Assembly: GCA_963677015.1 (NCBI GenBank)
Contig: OY781533.1
Coordinates: forward strand, 3,162,001 to 3,226,000
Origin: G963556115 sp963677015
GTDB taxonomy: Bacteria > Planctomycetota > SZUA-567
DNA: 64,000 nucleotides
Reading direction: 5' to 3'
A program made the position numbers and the translations under genes. The notes under the pieces were generated by a model. The model did not search any database. It saw nothing but the letters and a program-made list of their open reading frames with translations, and was not told the origin of the DNA. Of the stretch, positions 26,382 to 34,650 are shown piece by piece; position 1 is the first letter of the stretch, and each line of letters begins with the position of its first letter.

Positions 26382-26909
26382 CTATATATCCCAGATACTG
26401 TAGACATTCTTCACCACACCATCGAGTTTCTGCAACTGCCCTCCCAGCTCCCGTAGTGAATACCCGCCGCCAAAAGTTACAGCCGTCAGCTCCAGAGCCC
26501 CCAGCAGCTCTACCCCCGGCTCATGCGTCAGTAGTTTGAATAATTCTAATTCCAGCCCACCCTCACACTTTTCTGCTTCTTCCACTTCTATAACACTCGT
26601 CCCCAGCCAGCGCAGCTCCAAAAACCGGTCATACTCCGGCTTATCTACAAAAAAATTAGCTACCGCCAGCGCCGGCACAGCTATAAACTCCGGCAGCCCT
26701 TCAGCAATAAGCCCCGCAATCTTCCCGCCATACTCAGCCGGCCTCACCCCGTGCCCTGTTTTTACCCGCAGTAACGCCGCCAATTCACTTATTATCCTGA
26801 CAACCTTCTCCACCCGCTCCAGCTCCACCAGCTTAAACGCCAGAATATCGATCAGCCTCTGCTTCTCCCTCTTCTCTCCAACCGTCAACTCCGAATCATC
26901 CTTAACCAT
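26382..26909 (-). CDS. Hypothetical protein, 175 aa, acidic and helical
   Basis: Not recognised. The frame starts at ATGATG; the second ATG (26909) has GGGAGG six bases upstream and is preferred. The protein is rich in Glu, Leu and Val. An N-terminal helical half (GEKREKQRLIDILAFKLVELERVEKVVRII) is followed by a mixed C-terminal half. There is no signal peptide and no membrane segment. The opposite-strand frame is low-complexity Ser/Pro and is judged a shadow. It stands alone at the left end of the ankyrin island. Its small size and acidity would fit a chaperone or an immunity-like partner, but nothing in the sequence proves this. Confidence 0.6.
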   Translation of the reverse strand: MVKDDSELTVGEKREKQRLIDILAFKLVELERVEKVVRIISELAALLRVKTGHGVRPAEYGGKIAGLIAEGLPEFIAVPALAVANFFVDKPEYDRFLELRWLGTSVIEVEEAEKCEGGLELELFKLLTHEPGVELLGALELTAVTFGGGYSLRELGGQLQKLDGVVKNVYSIWDI

Positions 26910-27155
26910 CATCTTCCTCCCTTACTCCCAACCACTTCCTGCCTATACTCTATACCCTGAGCCACATTACCAATACCTAAAATCCCAACCACCCGCATCT
27001 CAGCACGCGCTTCAATAACCGCAACTTTTCACCACCAAATATTTTTTATACCACTCATGTTTAATCTACACTTACTCCTTTACTAACCAGCCACACTTAC
27101 CTATAATACTACAATATTCACCAATACCCAGATTACACTTACTGAAAGCCATAGC

Positions 27156-28031
27156 ATGCGCCATGAAAAACTTATCAAAACCATACTGCTCATCACCCTC
27201 GTAGCCGACATCATCACCTTTGGTGCTGTCACCAGCTACTACCTCTATAAGTCTATCAACGGTGATAATATCATCACCCTGCCGCAAGGACAGAGCCTTG
27301 CGCCCAAACCCTTCGACCCGCTAGAGGCAAAAGAAGTACTAAATTATAAAAACCCCAACCCAGTAATGCAGGCAATAATCGACAACCGCCCTCTCTCGGA
27401 AATTAAGACCCTTCTAAACTCCGGTATCGACATAAATGCCGAGGATGACGGTCATAACACCGCCCTAAATTACGCCATCCTCTGCGAGAATAAACCAATT
27501 ATCAAATTTCTACTCGATAACGGCGGGAAAAAAGGGATCAAAGGCTACGAAAATGATCTGTTATTTGGAAGACAGTTAATATCTGTTTATTACCATTACA
27601 CCGACTTTTCGGTTCCTGATTTATACCTACACCCTGATCATTACGACGATAACGGTATTATTAAAAAAGAAATACTCATTAAAAAAGCTACCGATAATGA
27701 AACCCCGCTGAATATTCTCTACTACCCTTGCGCCATACTTCTATTTGGCGCCATAATCTTTGCCAAACACGGCTTAATGCCACACCATGTGGAGTACGCC
27801 CAGTCAAAGCCCCTCCCCGGTAATTTTCGCACCTATGTTCTCGCCCTCTTTGTAATCGCCTCAGTTACTGTCATAATCTACTTCTGCTATATCTTTTCCA
27901 TGAATCTCCCGTTTCAATACCTCAAAGCCCACCTGCTCCGTGACGCCCTCTACACCGTCAGCGGTATCGCCATAATCATCGCCGCCCGCATGGTCGGCTT
28001 CATCATCAGCGGCCTCGGCAGCGATCCCTGA
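27156..28031 (+). CDS. Membrane-anchored ankyrin-repeat protein (paralog 1)
   Basis: 291 residues. A basic N-terminus (MRHEKLIK) and membrane segment at about 9-30 are followed by a soluble region. This contains about two ankyrin repeats (PVMQAIIDNRPLSEIKTLLN, GIDINAEDDGHNTALNYAIL, IIKFLLDNGG). Three further hydrophobic segments fill the last ~100 residues. The positive-inside rule would put the repeats in the periplasm. It is a diverged member of a family of three tandem genes (next at 28182 and 29526). It faces the large 969-residue gene convergently. Function unknown; a binding or immunity role is inferred only from arrangement. Confidence 0.75.
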   Translation: MRHEKLIKTILLITLVADIITFGAVTSYYLYKSINGDNIITLPQGQSLAPKPFDPLEAKEVLNYKNPNPVMQAIIDNRPLSEIKTLLNSGIDINAEDDGHNTALNYAILCENKPIIKFLLDNGGKKGIKGYENDLLFGRQLISVYYHYTDFSVPDLYLHPDHYDDNGIIKKEILIKKATDNETPLNILYYPCAILLFGAIIFAKHGLMPHHVEYAQSKPLPGNFRTYVLALFVIASVTVIIYFCYIFSMNLPFQYLKAHLLRDALYTVSGIAIIIAARMVGFIISGLGSDP

Positions 28032-28181
28032 ACCTCGAAAATTTCATATCATTCTACCTAAACACACCCAATGCTTATATTCTCCATTTCTTTAAAATAT
28101 AACTTTATACCCTTTACTGACCGGCATTATTCAATATAATAAACCTCACTAAAAATACCTCCAACCAATGGAATACAGAAT

Positions 28182-29117
28182 ATGCTGCTTCATAATATCG
28201 GGAAAAAAGTTCTACATATATTACTCCTCCTGGATACCATTGTTATTCTCTATATATCAGTTTACTGCATTTATAACTATACTTCCGGTACCGATTATAC
28301 ACCTACAAAATATGATACCCTTGAACTTTTCGGCATTAACCATCCTAACCTGATTCCCGCTAACACCGGATCAGATCCTAATCAGCAACCTCCAGTCAAA
28401 CCCGATACACCTACTCCGTTCAATACCAGACTGGCTCAGGAACAGCTTCATTACAGTACCCCGAATAAACTTATGCAGGCTATCATTGACAATAAATCAC
28501 TGACCGATATTACCTCCATTATAGCATCAGGTATTGATATAAACGCCACAGACAACTTTGGAAACACCGCGCTCTCTTATGCTATTTTCCGCAATGACAA
28601 CCGGCTTATAAAGTTGCTTATAAACCATGGCGCTAAGACTTATATAAAAAACAACTCAGATTTATATCCATCCACTATTGCTTTCGCTAACAACTACTAT
28701 ACAATTTCTTCGCTCATAACACACCCAGAGAATTATGACAACAACGGTATAAAAAACAGAGAAGCTCTTATCAAAGACTACCGGCACATAGAAACCCCAG
28801 AAGAGACACCGGGACTTATAATATGTTTCCTAATCCTATCATCCTTAGGTATTCTTCGTAAAATGATTCCTGATTATCGCCCACTACCGAAAATACTTCG
28901 TGAATTTGCTTATTATTATGCAATTGCCTATCTTATCTTATTCTTCCTGTATTTTTTCTCCATATTCTACTACTTGCTACCCAATCAAAGTCCCTACCTT
29001 TATCTAAAAGCAAATTTTACACGTGACCTTTACGATTGTGGAAAAATCTCACTATATCTGCTTGGTGCCATAGCCGCAAACATCTTCATTCGCAAATCTT
29101 ATATCTTTAAAGACTGA
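28182..29117 (+). CDS. Membrane-anchored ankyrin-repeat protein (paralog 2)
   Basis: 311 residues with the same plan as paralog 1: N-terminal membrane segment (about 10-30), ankyrin region (PNKLMQAIIDNKSLTDITSI, GIDINATDNFGNTALSYAIF, LIKLLINHGAKTY) and C-terminal membrane segments (GLIICFLILSSLGILRK, YYYAIAYLILFFLYFFSIFYYL, a final hydrophobic helix). Its first ~185 residues are almost identical to paralog 3, because 511 nt are identical (28211-28721 and 29577-30087). The C-terminal third then differs at many positions. The N-half identity with C-half divergence suggests recent duplication or gene conversion. The RBS is weak. Confidence 0.78.
   Translation: MLLHNIGKKVLHILLLLDTIVILYISVYCIYNYTSGTDYTPTKYDTLELFGINHPNLIPANTGSDPNQQPPVKPDTPTPFNTRLAQEQLHYSTPNKLMQAIIDNKSLTDITSIIASGIDINATDNFGNTALSYAIFRNDNRLIKLLINHGAKTYIKNNSDLYPSTIAFANNYYTISSLITHPENYDNNGIKNREALIKDYRHIETPEETPGLIICFLILSSLGILRKMIPDYRPLPKILREFAYYYAIAYLILFFLYFFSIFYYLLPNQSPYLYLKANFTRDLYDCGKISLYLLGAIAANIFIRKSYIFKD
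28211..28721. repeat. 511-nt direct repeat, copy A
   Basis: By eye this is identical to 29577-30087. It covers the N-terminal and ankyrin-coding part of two tandem genes. The upstream flanks (28113-28190 and about 29457-29530) are also similar but not identical. Confidence 0.9.
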
Positions 29118-29525
29118 TAACTACATAAACAAATGCGCTTATAAACTTAACTATTACTATTCCAGACCCATATAAAATACTTTTATCCTTTGCTGAATTA
29201 CACTTATTTATTATCTCCTCACCAATAATTATCTGCTTAATTCATAGCTTCAACCTACTCCACAACGCGAATACACCCGCGACGCCCTCCTTATACTCAC
29301 CGACAATATAATATTCTCCTTCCTCTACACCACCTCCAGTACTAATCAAACATCCACAACCAGATTTAAACTTTTATAAATATTATATCAACACCCACTC
29401 AAACCCCTAATAAACGTAAATATAACACCAAATTATTTTTTTGTATTACATAATACCTTTACTGACCGGCATTACTCAATATAATATACCTCACTAAAAT
29501 ACCTCTAACCAATGGAATACAGAAC
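29118..29525 (+). pseudogene. Intergenic stretch with remnant of an ankyrin-family gene end
   Basis: There is no intact gene in this 408 bp. The frame ending in the TAA at 29377 reads PQREYTRDALLILTDNIIF and onward from about 29261. This resembles the C-terminal part of the family (KANYTRDLYEWGKALLYLL in paralog 3; KAHLLRDALYTVSGIAIII in paralog 1). The rest of that gene is missing. It therefore looks like the decayed tail of a fourth family member. The last ~70 bp repeat the region upstream of paralog 2. Confidence 0.5.
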
Positions 29526-30473
29526 ATGCGACTTCATAACATCTGGAAAAAAGCTTTACATAAAATTCTACATATATTACTCCTCCTGGATACCATTGTT
29601 ATTCTCTATATATCAGTTTACTGCATTTATAACTATACTTCCGGTACCGATTATACACCTACAAAATATGATACCCTTGAACTTTTCGGCATTAACCATC
29701 CTAACCTGATTCCCGCTAACACCGGATCAGATCCTAATCAGCAACCTCCAGTCAAACCCGATACACCTACTCCGTTCAATACCAGACTGGCTCAGGAACA
29801 GCTTCATTACAGTACCCCGAATAAACTTATGCAGGCTATCATTGACAATAAATCACTGACCGATATTACCTCCATTATAGCATCAGGTATTGATATAAAC
29901 GCCACAGACAACTTTGGAAACACCGCGCTCTCTTATGCTATTTTCCGCAATGACAACCGGCTTATAAAGTTGCTTATAAACCATGGCGCTAAGACTTATA
30001 TAAAAAACAACTCAGATTTATATCCATCCACTATTGCTTTCGCTAACAACTACTATACAATTTCTTCGCTCATAACATACCCAGATAACTATGACAACAA
30101 CGGCATAAGGACCAGAGAAGCTATTATCAAAGACTACCGGCACATAGAATACCCGGCAGATATCCCCCAAAAAACTGTCTATGTCCTATTCCTATCATGC
30201 TTGGGTATGGTTCGTAATCAGCCCCCGGATTATCGTCCACTTTCGAAAATATTGCGTAACTATATTTATTTTTTTGCAATTACCTACCTTATCTTATTCT
30301 TCCTGTATTTTTTCGCCATATTCTACTACTTACCACCAGCGCAAAGTCCCTACCTTTATCTCAAGGCAAATTATACACGTGATCTTTACGAATGGGGAAA
30401 AGCCTTACTATACTTGCTCCCTACTATAGCAGCCCACATCTTCATTCGCAAAGCTTATATCTTTAAAGACTGA
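29526..30473 (+). CDS. Membrane-anchored ankyrin-repeat protein (paralog 3)
   Basis: 315 residues. The start differs slightly from paralog 2 (MRLHNIWKKALHKILHILLL). Identity is then complete through the membrane segment, the Pro-rich linker and the ankyrin repeats up to about residue 187. The C-terminal membrane region diverges (YPADIPQKTVYVLFLSCLGMV and onward). It ends 67 bp from the convergent stop of the 969-residue gene. The predicted topology is as for its paralogs: short cytoplasmic N-terminus, periplasmic ankyrin region, C-terminal membrane helices. Confidence 0.78.
   Translation: MRLHNIWKKALHKILHILLLLDTIVILYISVYCIYNYTSGTDYTPTKYDTLELFGINHPNLIPANTGSDPNQQPPVKPDTPTPFNTRLAQEQLHYSTPNKLMQAIIDNKSLTDITSIIASGIDINATDNFGNTALSYAIFRNDNRLIKLLINHGAKTYIKNNSDLYPSTIAFANNYYTISSLITYPDNYDNNGIRTREAIIKDYRHIEYPADIPQKTVYVLFLSCLGMVRNQPPDYRPLSKILRNYIYFFAITYLILFFLYFFAIFYYLPPAQSPYLYLKANYTRDLYEWGKALLYLLPTIAAHIFIRKAYIFKD
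29577..30087. repeat. 511-nt direct repeat, copy B
   Basis: The second copy of the block at 28211-28721, offset by 1366 bp and apparently without a mismatch. Perfect identity across coding and linker sequence implies very recent duplication or gene conversion. Confidence 0.9.
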
Positions 30474-30540
30474 TAGCCACATAAAAAAGTACGCTTATAA
30501 ACTTAATTATTGTTATTCCAGACCTGTTTTAAAAACAGAA

Positions 30541-33450
30541 TCAATTACGGTACTTTATCAAAGGACTTGTTTTAAGCAGTTGATAACCATCATCATCGCC
30601 ATTAACATCCTCTTTAAAGTACTTCTCTGATCGATCAAGACTCTTATTCCCACTACCAGTTTTATTATTTAGTAAATTATTTCCCGTTAAACGTCCTTCT
30701 GCATACGCACTTCCGATATTTTCATAAATATTCACAGGATTATACGTTGGTCCAATATATGGGACAGAATCCATTCCCTTGGATAATTTTTTCAATAAAG
30801 AGAATGGTCTCTTCCCTAAACTGGCAACCACCGATCCTGCGATCATCCTTTTGCCTACTGCAACTCCTTCCCCAATCAGCTTATTCCCAGAATAAAACCA
30901 GAATAACTCACGAATTCGAGAATTGGTAATATATTCAGCAATATCATCAGGATGTATACCACTCAGTTCCATTTCAATTTTCTTCTTAGCTCTTCCGGCT
31001 TCACCAATTGTATAGAGATCACTCCCTAATCCTTTTAGCTTCTGTCTGGCCTTTGTCATATATTCATTATCATAGCCCTTCTCTATCATATATTCATCTG
31101 ACCATTTATCCGCAAGACTCTGCCCCAGCATTACCATAGCCCTATTATCTGAGAAAACTCCTTCAACGTTATTTAAAATTTCATTTCCAAATACATTACC
31201 CTTGAGTTTTCCACCATACCCCTCAGTATAACGTTCTTTATTCATAACCTCAATATTATACACATTACGCTCATACTCTATTTTAGCGATATTATTGATT
31301 ATAAACTCTTTCTTATGCGCCATTATCCTCTCTTTAAAATATGCCCTATATTTAGGTCGTAGCTCTTGACTGACTCCCAGTTCATCCAATTCCTGCTCAA
31401 TCATATTATCATTTATATCCAAATTCACATTTTCAGTATCAATGATACGTTCCAGGTATTCAGCACTATTAATTAAATCCTTTTTTAATGAAAATTTATT
31501 CGGATTATGAGAAGCAATTTTTTTTTCTATCTTAGCATCATACCGACATTTTAACTTATCCAGTCTATTTTCAATACCATCTGCAACCTTCGGATCACGC
31601 CAGCGTTTTATGCGTGTCAACAGCTTTGTCTGATTTACAAATCTCAGTAATAAATTTTCCCTCTCCTCAGCTGAAAGTTCATGATTTTTTTTTAGTTTAC
31701 TTAGATACCCGCCCAGTAGAATGTTCGCATAGTCCCGCACCTCATTATCATCCATTGACAACGACTCATTTGTACCTTTCCCAGCCAGTTTATGCTCTAT
31801 CTCCCTGCATGCGTTATCATCCAATGTCAAATCATACCTGCTGAATCCACTATTAAATTCATTTTCAAACCTTGCCTTATCTGAATTATCATCAAAATAT
31901 CTCAAAGCCGCTGTCATCGGAAAACTCTGATCAAAATGTAATACCAGCCTATCGTAAATTACATCAAAAGCTTTATCATCAAGTGCTATCCCATTATTTT
32001 CCATTGTTTGTTCAAGCATCGTTTTCAAATCTTTATTTTTAAGATTCGCCACAGCCGCATTGTTATAATACCTTTCATCAAGCTCATCCATAAACTCATT
32101 TACAATATGCGCCGTATTCAGATTTTTCTGATAGCTTTTCACATATTCCTGATGCTTTCTTGCAACTTCTTTATTTATATTCTTATTATCACCATTAAAA
32201 TATCCTTGATAATCTTCAAGTATTATCTCGGAAGTCAACTTATCTGCCAACGCGATATCTCTCTCTGCTGTCTTGGGATAGTCTTTGACTAGTAATTGCT
32301 TATTTTCTTTACTAAGCCCTATCTGCTGCTCCTTCCAATCAACCTCTTCTTTGGTTATTCCAGCCCTATTGTTATTTTTATTAGCATAATCCATCACACT
32401 CATATCACTGCGAGCTTTAGAGTACTCATATTTTAATTCCTCAGCAAGCTCATTTTTAAACTCATCGCTATATTCATCACGATCAGCTTCATTCCTTATA
32501 TATTGATTTATATCAAAATTTGATGCTCCGCCTTCATCTCCATTTCGAGCATACCGGTCTTTCAACACTTCATGAAGTTTATTAATCGCTTCTTTTTTAT
32601 CAGCATCTAATTTAATAAGCTTCCCGGCATACTCTTTTCTCAGTTCATATCGATAATCAGAATAAGCCTTATTCTTTTCAGCAGCTGTTAAATTACGATC
32701 ATTAAGCTTCTGCTTAAATCCACTCAATAACTTCTGCTGCTCAGGCGCATTAAGAAACGCTTCCGTTTTATTGTTTATCTCATCATATACCCCGTCATCA
32801 ACATATACATCATTATCACTAAACAAATCATCAAGCCATTCAGGTTTACTCTTTCCTGCATGATCGCTATTTATTGTCGAATTACTTATAGCAGAATTTT
32901 CAGTTTTCTGCTGTAAATCAGCTACCTTACTATCTTCAGTCTTAGTTTCCTCAACCTGGTCACCATCACTAAGTTTTAAATTAATCTTTACTTGGTTATC
33001 TGCACTCTTGCTATAACTTTCATCTGAGTTATCACTGTTAACGCCTATATCATCTGTACCATAGTTATACTTAGAATTTCCAACATCATTATTATCAGCT
33101 GAATCCATCCTCGATGTCTCATTACCTTCTAAGTCAATATTATAGGTTGTACTCATATTTAATGCTTGAGGCTTAAAGTTATCAGATTCAACAGCACTCT
33201 TTTCCCCATTAAAGACAACATTATTTATATTTATCCCAGCATTATCTACAGCACCAATTTTAACCCCAAACTCACCACGAAACCCGTTATCTCCCGCTCC
33301 ACTCTTCATACTCTCAGGCTGAGACAAATACGACGTAAACTCTTCCGGCACCCCAAAATTCTTCTGCCAGAACTCAGGATCATCATAACTTCCCCACTCG
33401 CTAAGCTGGTTGATATCATTCTGATTGTTATTATTCTGATAATTCCACAT
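30541..33450 (-). CDS. Large unrecognised protein, 969 aa, Asn/Asp/Ser-rich N-terminus
   Basis: Not recognised. Start chosen at the ATG at 33450, which has AAGGGGG upstream and overlaps the preceding stop (TAATG). The frame extends further but would overlap that gene. Residues 1-230 are low-complexity, polar and probably disordered. Residues 230-900 are charged and mainly helical. No signal peptide is seen. The C-terminus has one mildly hydrophobic stretch (GEGVAVGKRMIAGSVVASL) and a polar, Lys/Asn-rich end. It is the third gene of a leftward operon and faces three ankyrin membrane proteins. Possibilities are a secreted effector or toxin, or a phage-like internal protein. No catalytic motif was identified. 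Confidence 0.75.
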   Translation of the reverse strand: MWNYQNNNNQNDINQLSEWGSYDDPEFWQKNFGVPEEFTSYLSQPESMKSGAGDNGFRGEFGVKIGAVDNAGININNVVFNGEKSAVESDNFKPQALNMSTTYNIDLEGNETSRMDSADNNDVGNSKYNYGTDDIGVNSDNSDESYSKSADNQVKINLKLSDGDQVEETKTEDSKVADLQQKTENSAISNSTINSDHAGKSKPEWLDDLFSDNDVYVDDGVYDEINNKTEAFLNAPEQQKLLSGFKQKLNDRNLTAAEKNKAYSDYRYELRKEYAGKLIKLDADKKEAINKLHEVLKDRYARNGDEGGASNFDINQYIRNEADRDEYSDEFKNELAEELKYEYSKARSDMSVMDYANKNNNRAGITKEEVDWKEQQIGLSKENKQLLVKDYPKTAERDIALADKLTSEIILEDYQGYFNGDNKNINKEVARKHQEYVKSYQKNLNTAHIVNEFMDELDERYYNNAAVANLKNKDLKTMLEQTMENNGIALDDKAFDVIYDRLVLHFDQSFPMTAALRYFDDNSDKARFENEFNSGFSRYDLTLDDNACREIEHKLAGKGTNESLSMDDNEVRDYANILLGGYLSKLKKNHELSAEERENLLLRFVNQTKLLTRIKRWRDPKVADGIENRLDKLKCRYDAKIEKKIASHNPNKFSLKKDLINSAEYLERIIDTENVNLDINDNMIEQELDELGVSQELRPKYRAYFKERIMAHKKEFIINNIAKIEYERNVYNIEVMNKERYTEGYGGKLKGNVFGNEILNNVEGVFSDNRAMVMLGQSLADKWSDEYMIEKGYDNEYMTKARQKLKGLGSDLYTIGEAGRAKKKIEMELSGIHPDDIAEYITNSRIRELFWFYSGNKLIGEGVAVGKRMIAGSVVASLGKRPFSLLKKLSKGMDSVPYIGPTYNPVNIYENIGSAYAEGRLTGNNLLNNKTGSGNKSLDRSEKYFKEDVNGDDDGYQLLKTSPLIKYRN

Positions 33451-33803
33451 TATTTTCCCCCTTTCTCTTCTACTGCCCCAGCCATCTCCGCACCATCCCA
33501 ACACCGCAATTCCTCCCGCACCAACCGCTGCAGCCGCACCGGCAGCTTCATATACTCCTGCTCAGCCTTGAGTATATTACTACCCCTTATCCGCTTTACC
33601 AGCGCCAACACCCGACGCTTATCACCTATTCTGGAACCGATCTTCTCATACAGCTCCGCACTCAAATACCCCTTATTCTTCCTCAACCCCTTCTCAGCCT
33701 GCTCAAACCTCCCGTCATCTAGATACTCGTCAATAATATTCAGAATCAGCCCACCCACGCGCCTCTGAGCATATTCTATTCTCGAGTCAGCATCATACCT
33801 CAT
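33450..33803 (-). CDS. Hypothetical protein, about 117 aa, helical; coupled to the 969-aa gene
   Basis: Not recognised. It is charged and helical (RVGGLILNIIDEYLDDGRFEQAEKG, KAEQEYMKLPVRLQRLVREELR), with a helical-hairpin look resembling a chaperone or adaptor. The stop overlaps the start of the 969-residue gene by one base (TAATG), which indicates translational coupling. The frame is the same as the upstream gene and is separated from it only by the TAA at 33881-33879. It is open from 33878, with a TTG right after that stop. The ATG at 33803 is taken as start but has only a poor Shine-Dalgarno, so the true start is uncertain. Confidence 0.55.
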   Translation of the reverse strand: MRYDADSRIEYAQRRVGGLILNIIDEYLDDGRFEQAEKGLRKNKGYLSAELYEKIGSRIGDKRRVLALVKRIRGSNILKAEQEYMKLPVRLQRLVREELRCWDGAEMAGAVEEKGGK

Positions 33804-33878
33804 ATCATCCGACACCTCACATAGCGCCGAATTGTATATTACACCGACACCTATCTGCCCCACTCTCCCGCTCTGCAA

Positions 33879-34295
33879 TTACCTGTACGCACCCTGCAGC
33901 TGCAAATTAGTCTTCACCAGCCGCTGCCGATTCTCACTCTCCACCTTCATACTGCCTTCAAGATTCTCAAATAATATCTCAATATCAACCTTATCACTCC
34001 TGATCAGCTCCTCAACCAGATCACGTGTCCCCAGAGTCCGCTGTTTACGGTACAGCTTAGCCCCGGCTTCCTCCAGTTTCTCCACCGTATAATCTTTTAT
34101 ATTCTCCACATCACTCTCACGCATCAGCCCAACACTCCGCACCACCCTGCCAAGCACATCCTCCAGCACCCTTCTGTACTCCAGAACTCCTTTAGTTACC
34201 GCCCTCTTCACCTCCCGCCCCACAGCTAACTTCTCAAGTTTCCCTTCAAAATCAAATCCCAGAACCCTCTCCGAACTCACCCCTAAAAATTTCAT
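33879..34295 (-). CDS. Hypothetical protein, about 138 aa, helical; first gene of the island operon
   Basis: Not recognised. Start chosen at the ATG at 34295 (GGAG eight bases upstream). The upstream extension to 34376 would begin at or before the predicted transcription start. The protein is charged and helical: VKRAVTKGVLEYRRVLEDVLGRVVRSVGL, then NIKDYTVEKLEEAGAKLYRK, ending VKTNLQLQGAYR. It ends at a TAA that is in frame with the next gene. It may be a distinct protein, or the first half of a gene split by a nonsense mutation. No signal peptide. Confidence 0.6.
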   Translation of the reverse strand: MKFLGVSSERVLGFDFEGKLEKLAVGREVKRAVTKGVLEYRRVLEDVLGRVVRSVGLMRESDVENIKDYTVEKLEEAGAKLYRKQRTLGTRDLVEELIRSDKVDIEILFENLEGSMKVESENRQRLVKTNLQLQGAYR

Positions 34296-34382
34296 ATTCT
34301 TATCTCCAGCTCCGCTCCCCACACCATTCCTCCTGATAATTAACCAATACAAACAGTTCACCGAAAGGCGTAACATCAGAGC

Positions 34383-34410
34383 ATTATACAGCCAGAAACA
34401 AGATTATCAA
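34383..34410 (-). promoter_or_regulatory. Promoter of the three-gene island operon
   Basis: Read leftward: TTGATA (34410-34405), 16-bp spacer, TATAAT (34388-34383). Predicted start is near 34376, about 80 nt before the chosen ATG at 34295. The same 16-bp spacing and near-consensus boxes are found before the 707-residue gene at 44954-44981. Confidence 0.65.
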
Positions 34411-34599
34411 GTTATTTTTTACGCTTTAAAGCGACAAAACACTTCGCATCCCAAACTCTAAAACACATAACTCCTTATCGAAAAGCAACTAAAGAACAAC
34501 ACGCACAACAATAAACCAATTAAAAAAATACCTAAAAATTATTGATACAAATATTATAGACACCAGCTTATTAAAACTTCCATTATTAATCACCATAAA

Positions 34600-34628
34600 A
34601 AAATGCCCCCGTTTACCGGGAGCATTTT
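34600..34628 (-). terminator. Terminator of the PRD regulator gene
   Basis: Leftward RNA forms an 12-bp stem (AAAATGCTCCCG with CGGGGGCATTTT, one G-U pair) with a 5-nt loop. It is followed by a T-run, and lies 22 bp after the stop at 34651. Confidence 0.85.
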
Positions 34629-34650
34629 AATAACCGACTAAAAATATTAT

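Larger units (their letters stand above)
34296..34650. other. Intergenic region with island promoter and PRD-gene terminator
   Basis: It contains the leftward promoter at 34383-34410 and the hairpin at 34600-34628. Nothing else is recognised in the AT-rich remainder. Confidence 0.6.

Noticed and set aside
26536..27018. Rightward 160-codon frame opposite the 175-aa gene
   Set aside because: Ser/Pro/Thr low-complexity translation typical of an antisense shadow; the leftward frame has a good Shine-Dalgarno and protein-like composition.
28113..30473. CRISPR or IS element as explanation for the repeats
   Set aside because: The repeat is a single long coding duplication; there are no short regular repeats, no terminal inverted repeats and no transposase.
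33804..33878. N-terminal extension of the 117-aa protein to the TTG at 33878
   Set aside because: No ribosome site before the TTG; kept as an alternative only because the frame is open up to the preceding stop.
30541..34295. Prophage internal-virion-protein operon
   Set aside because: A very large helical protein preceded by two small genes recalls such operons, but there are no capsid, tail, terminase or integrase genes around it.
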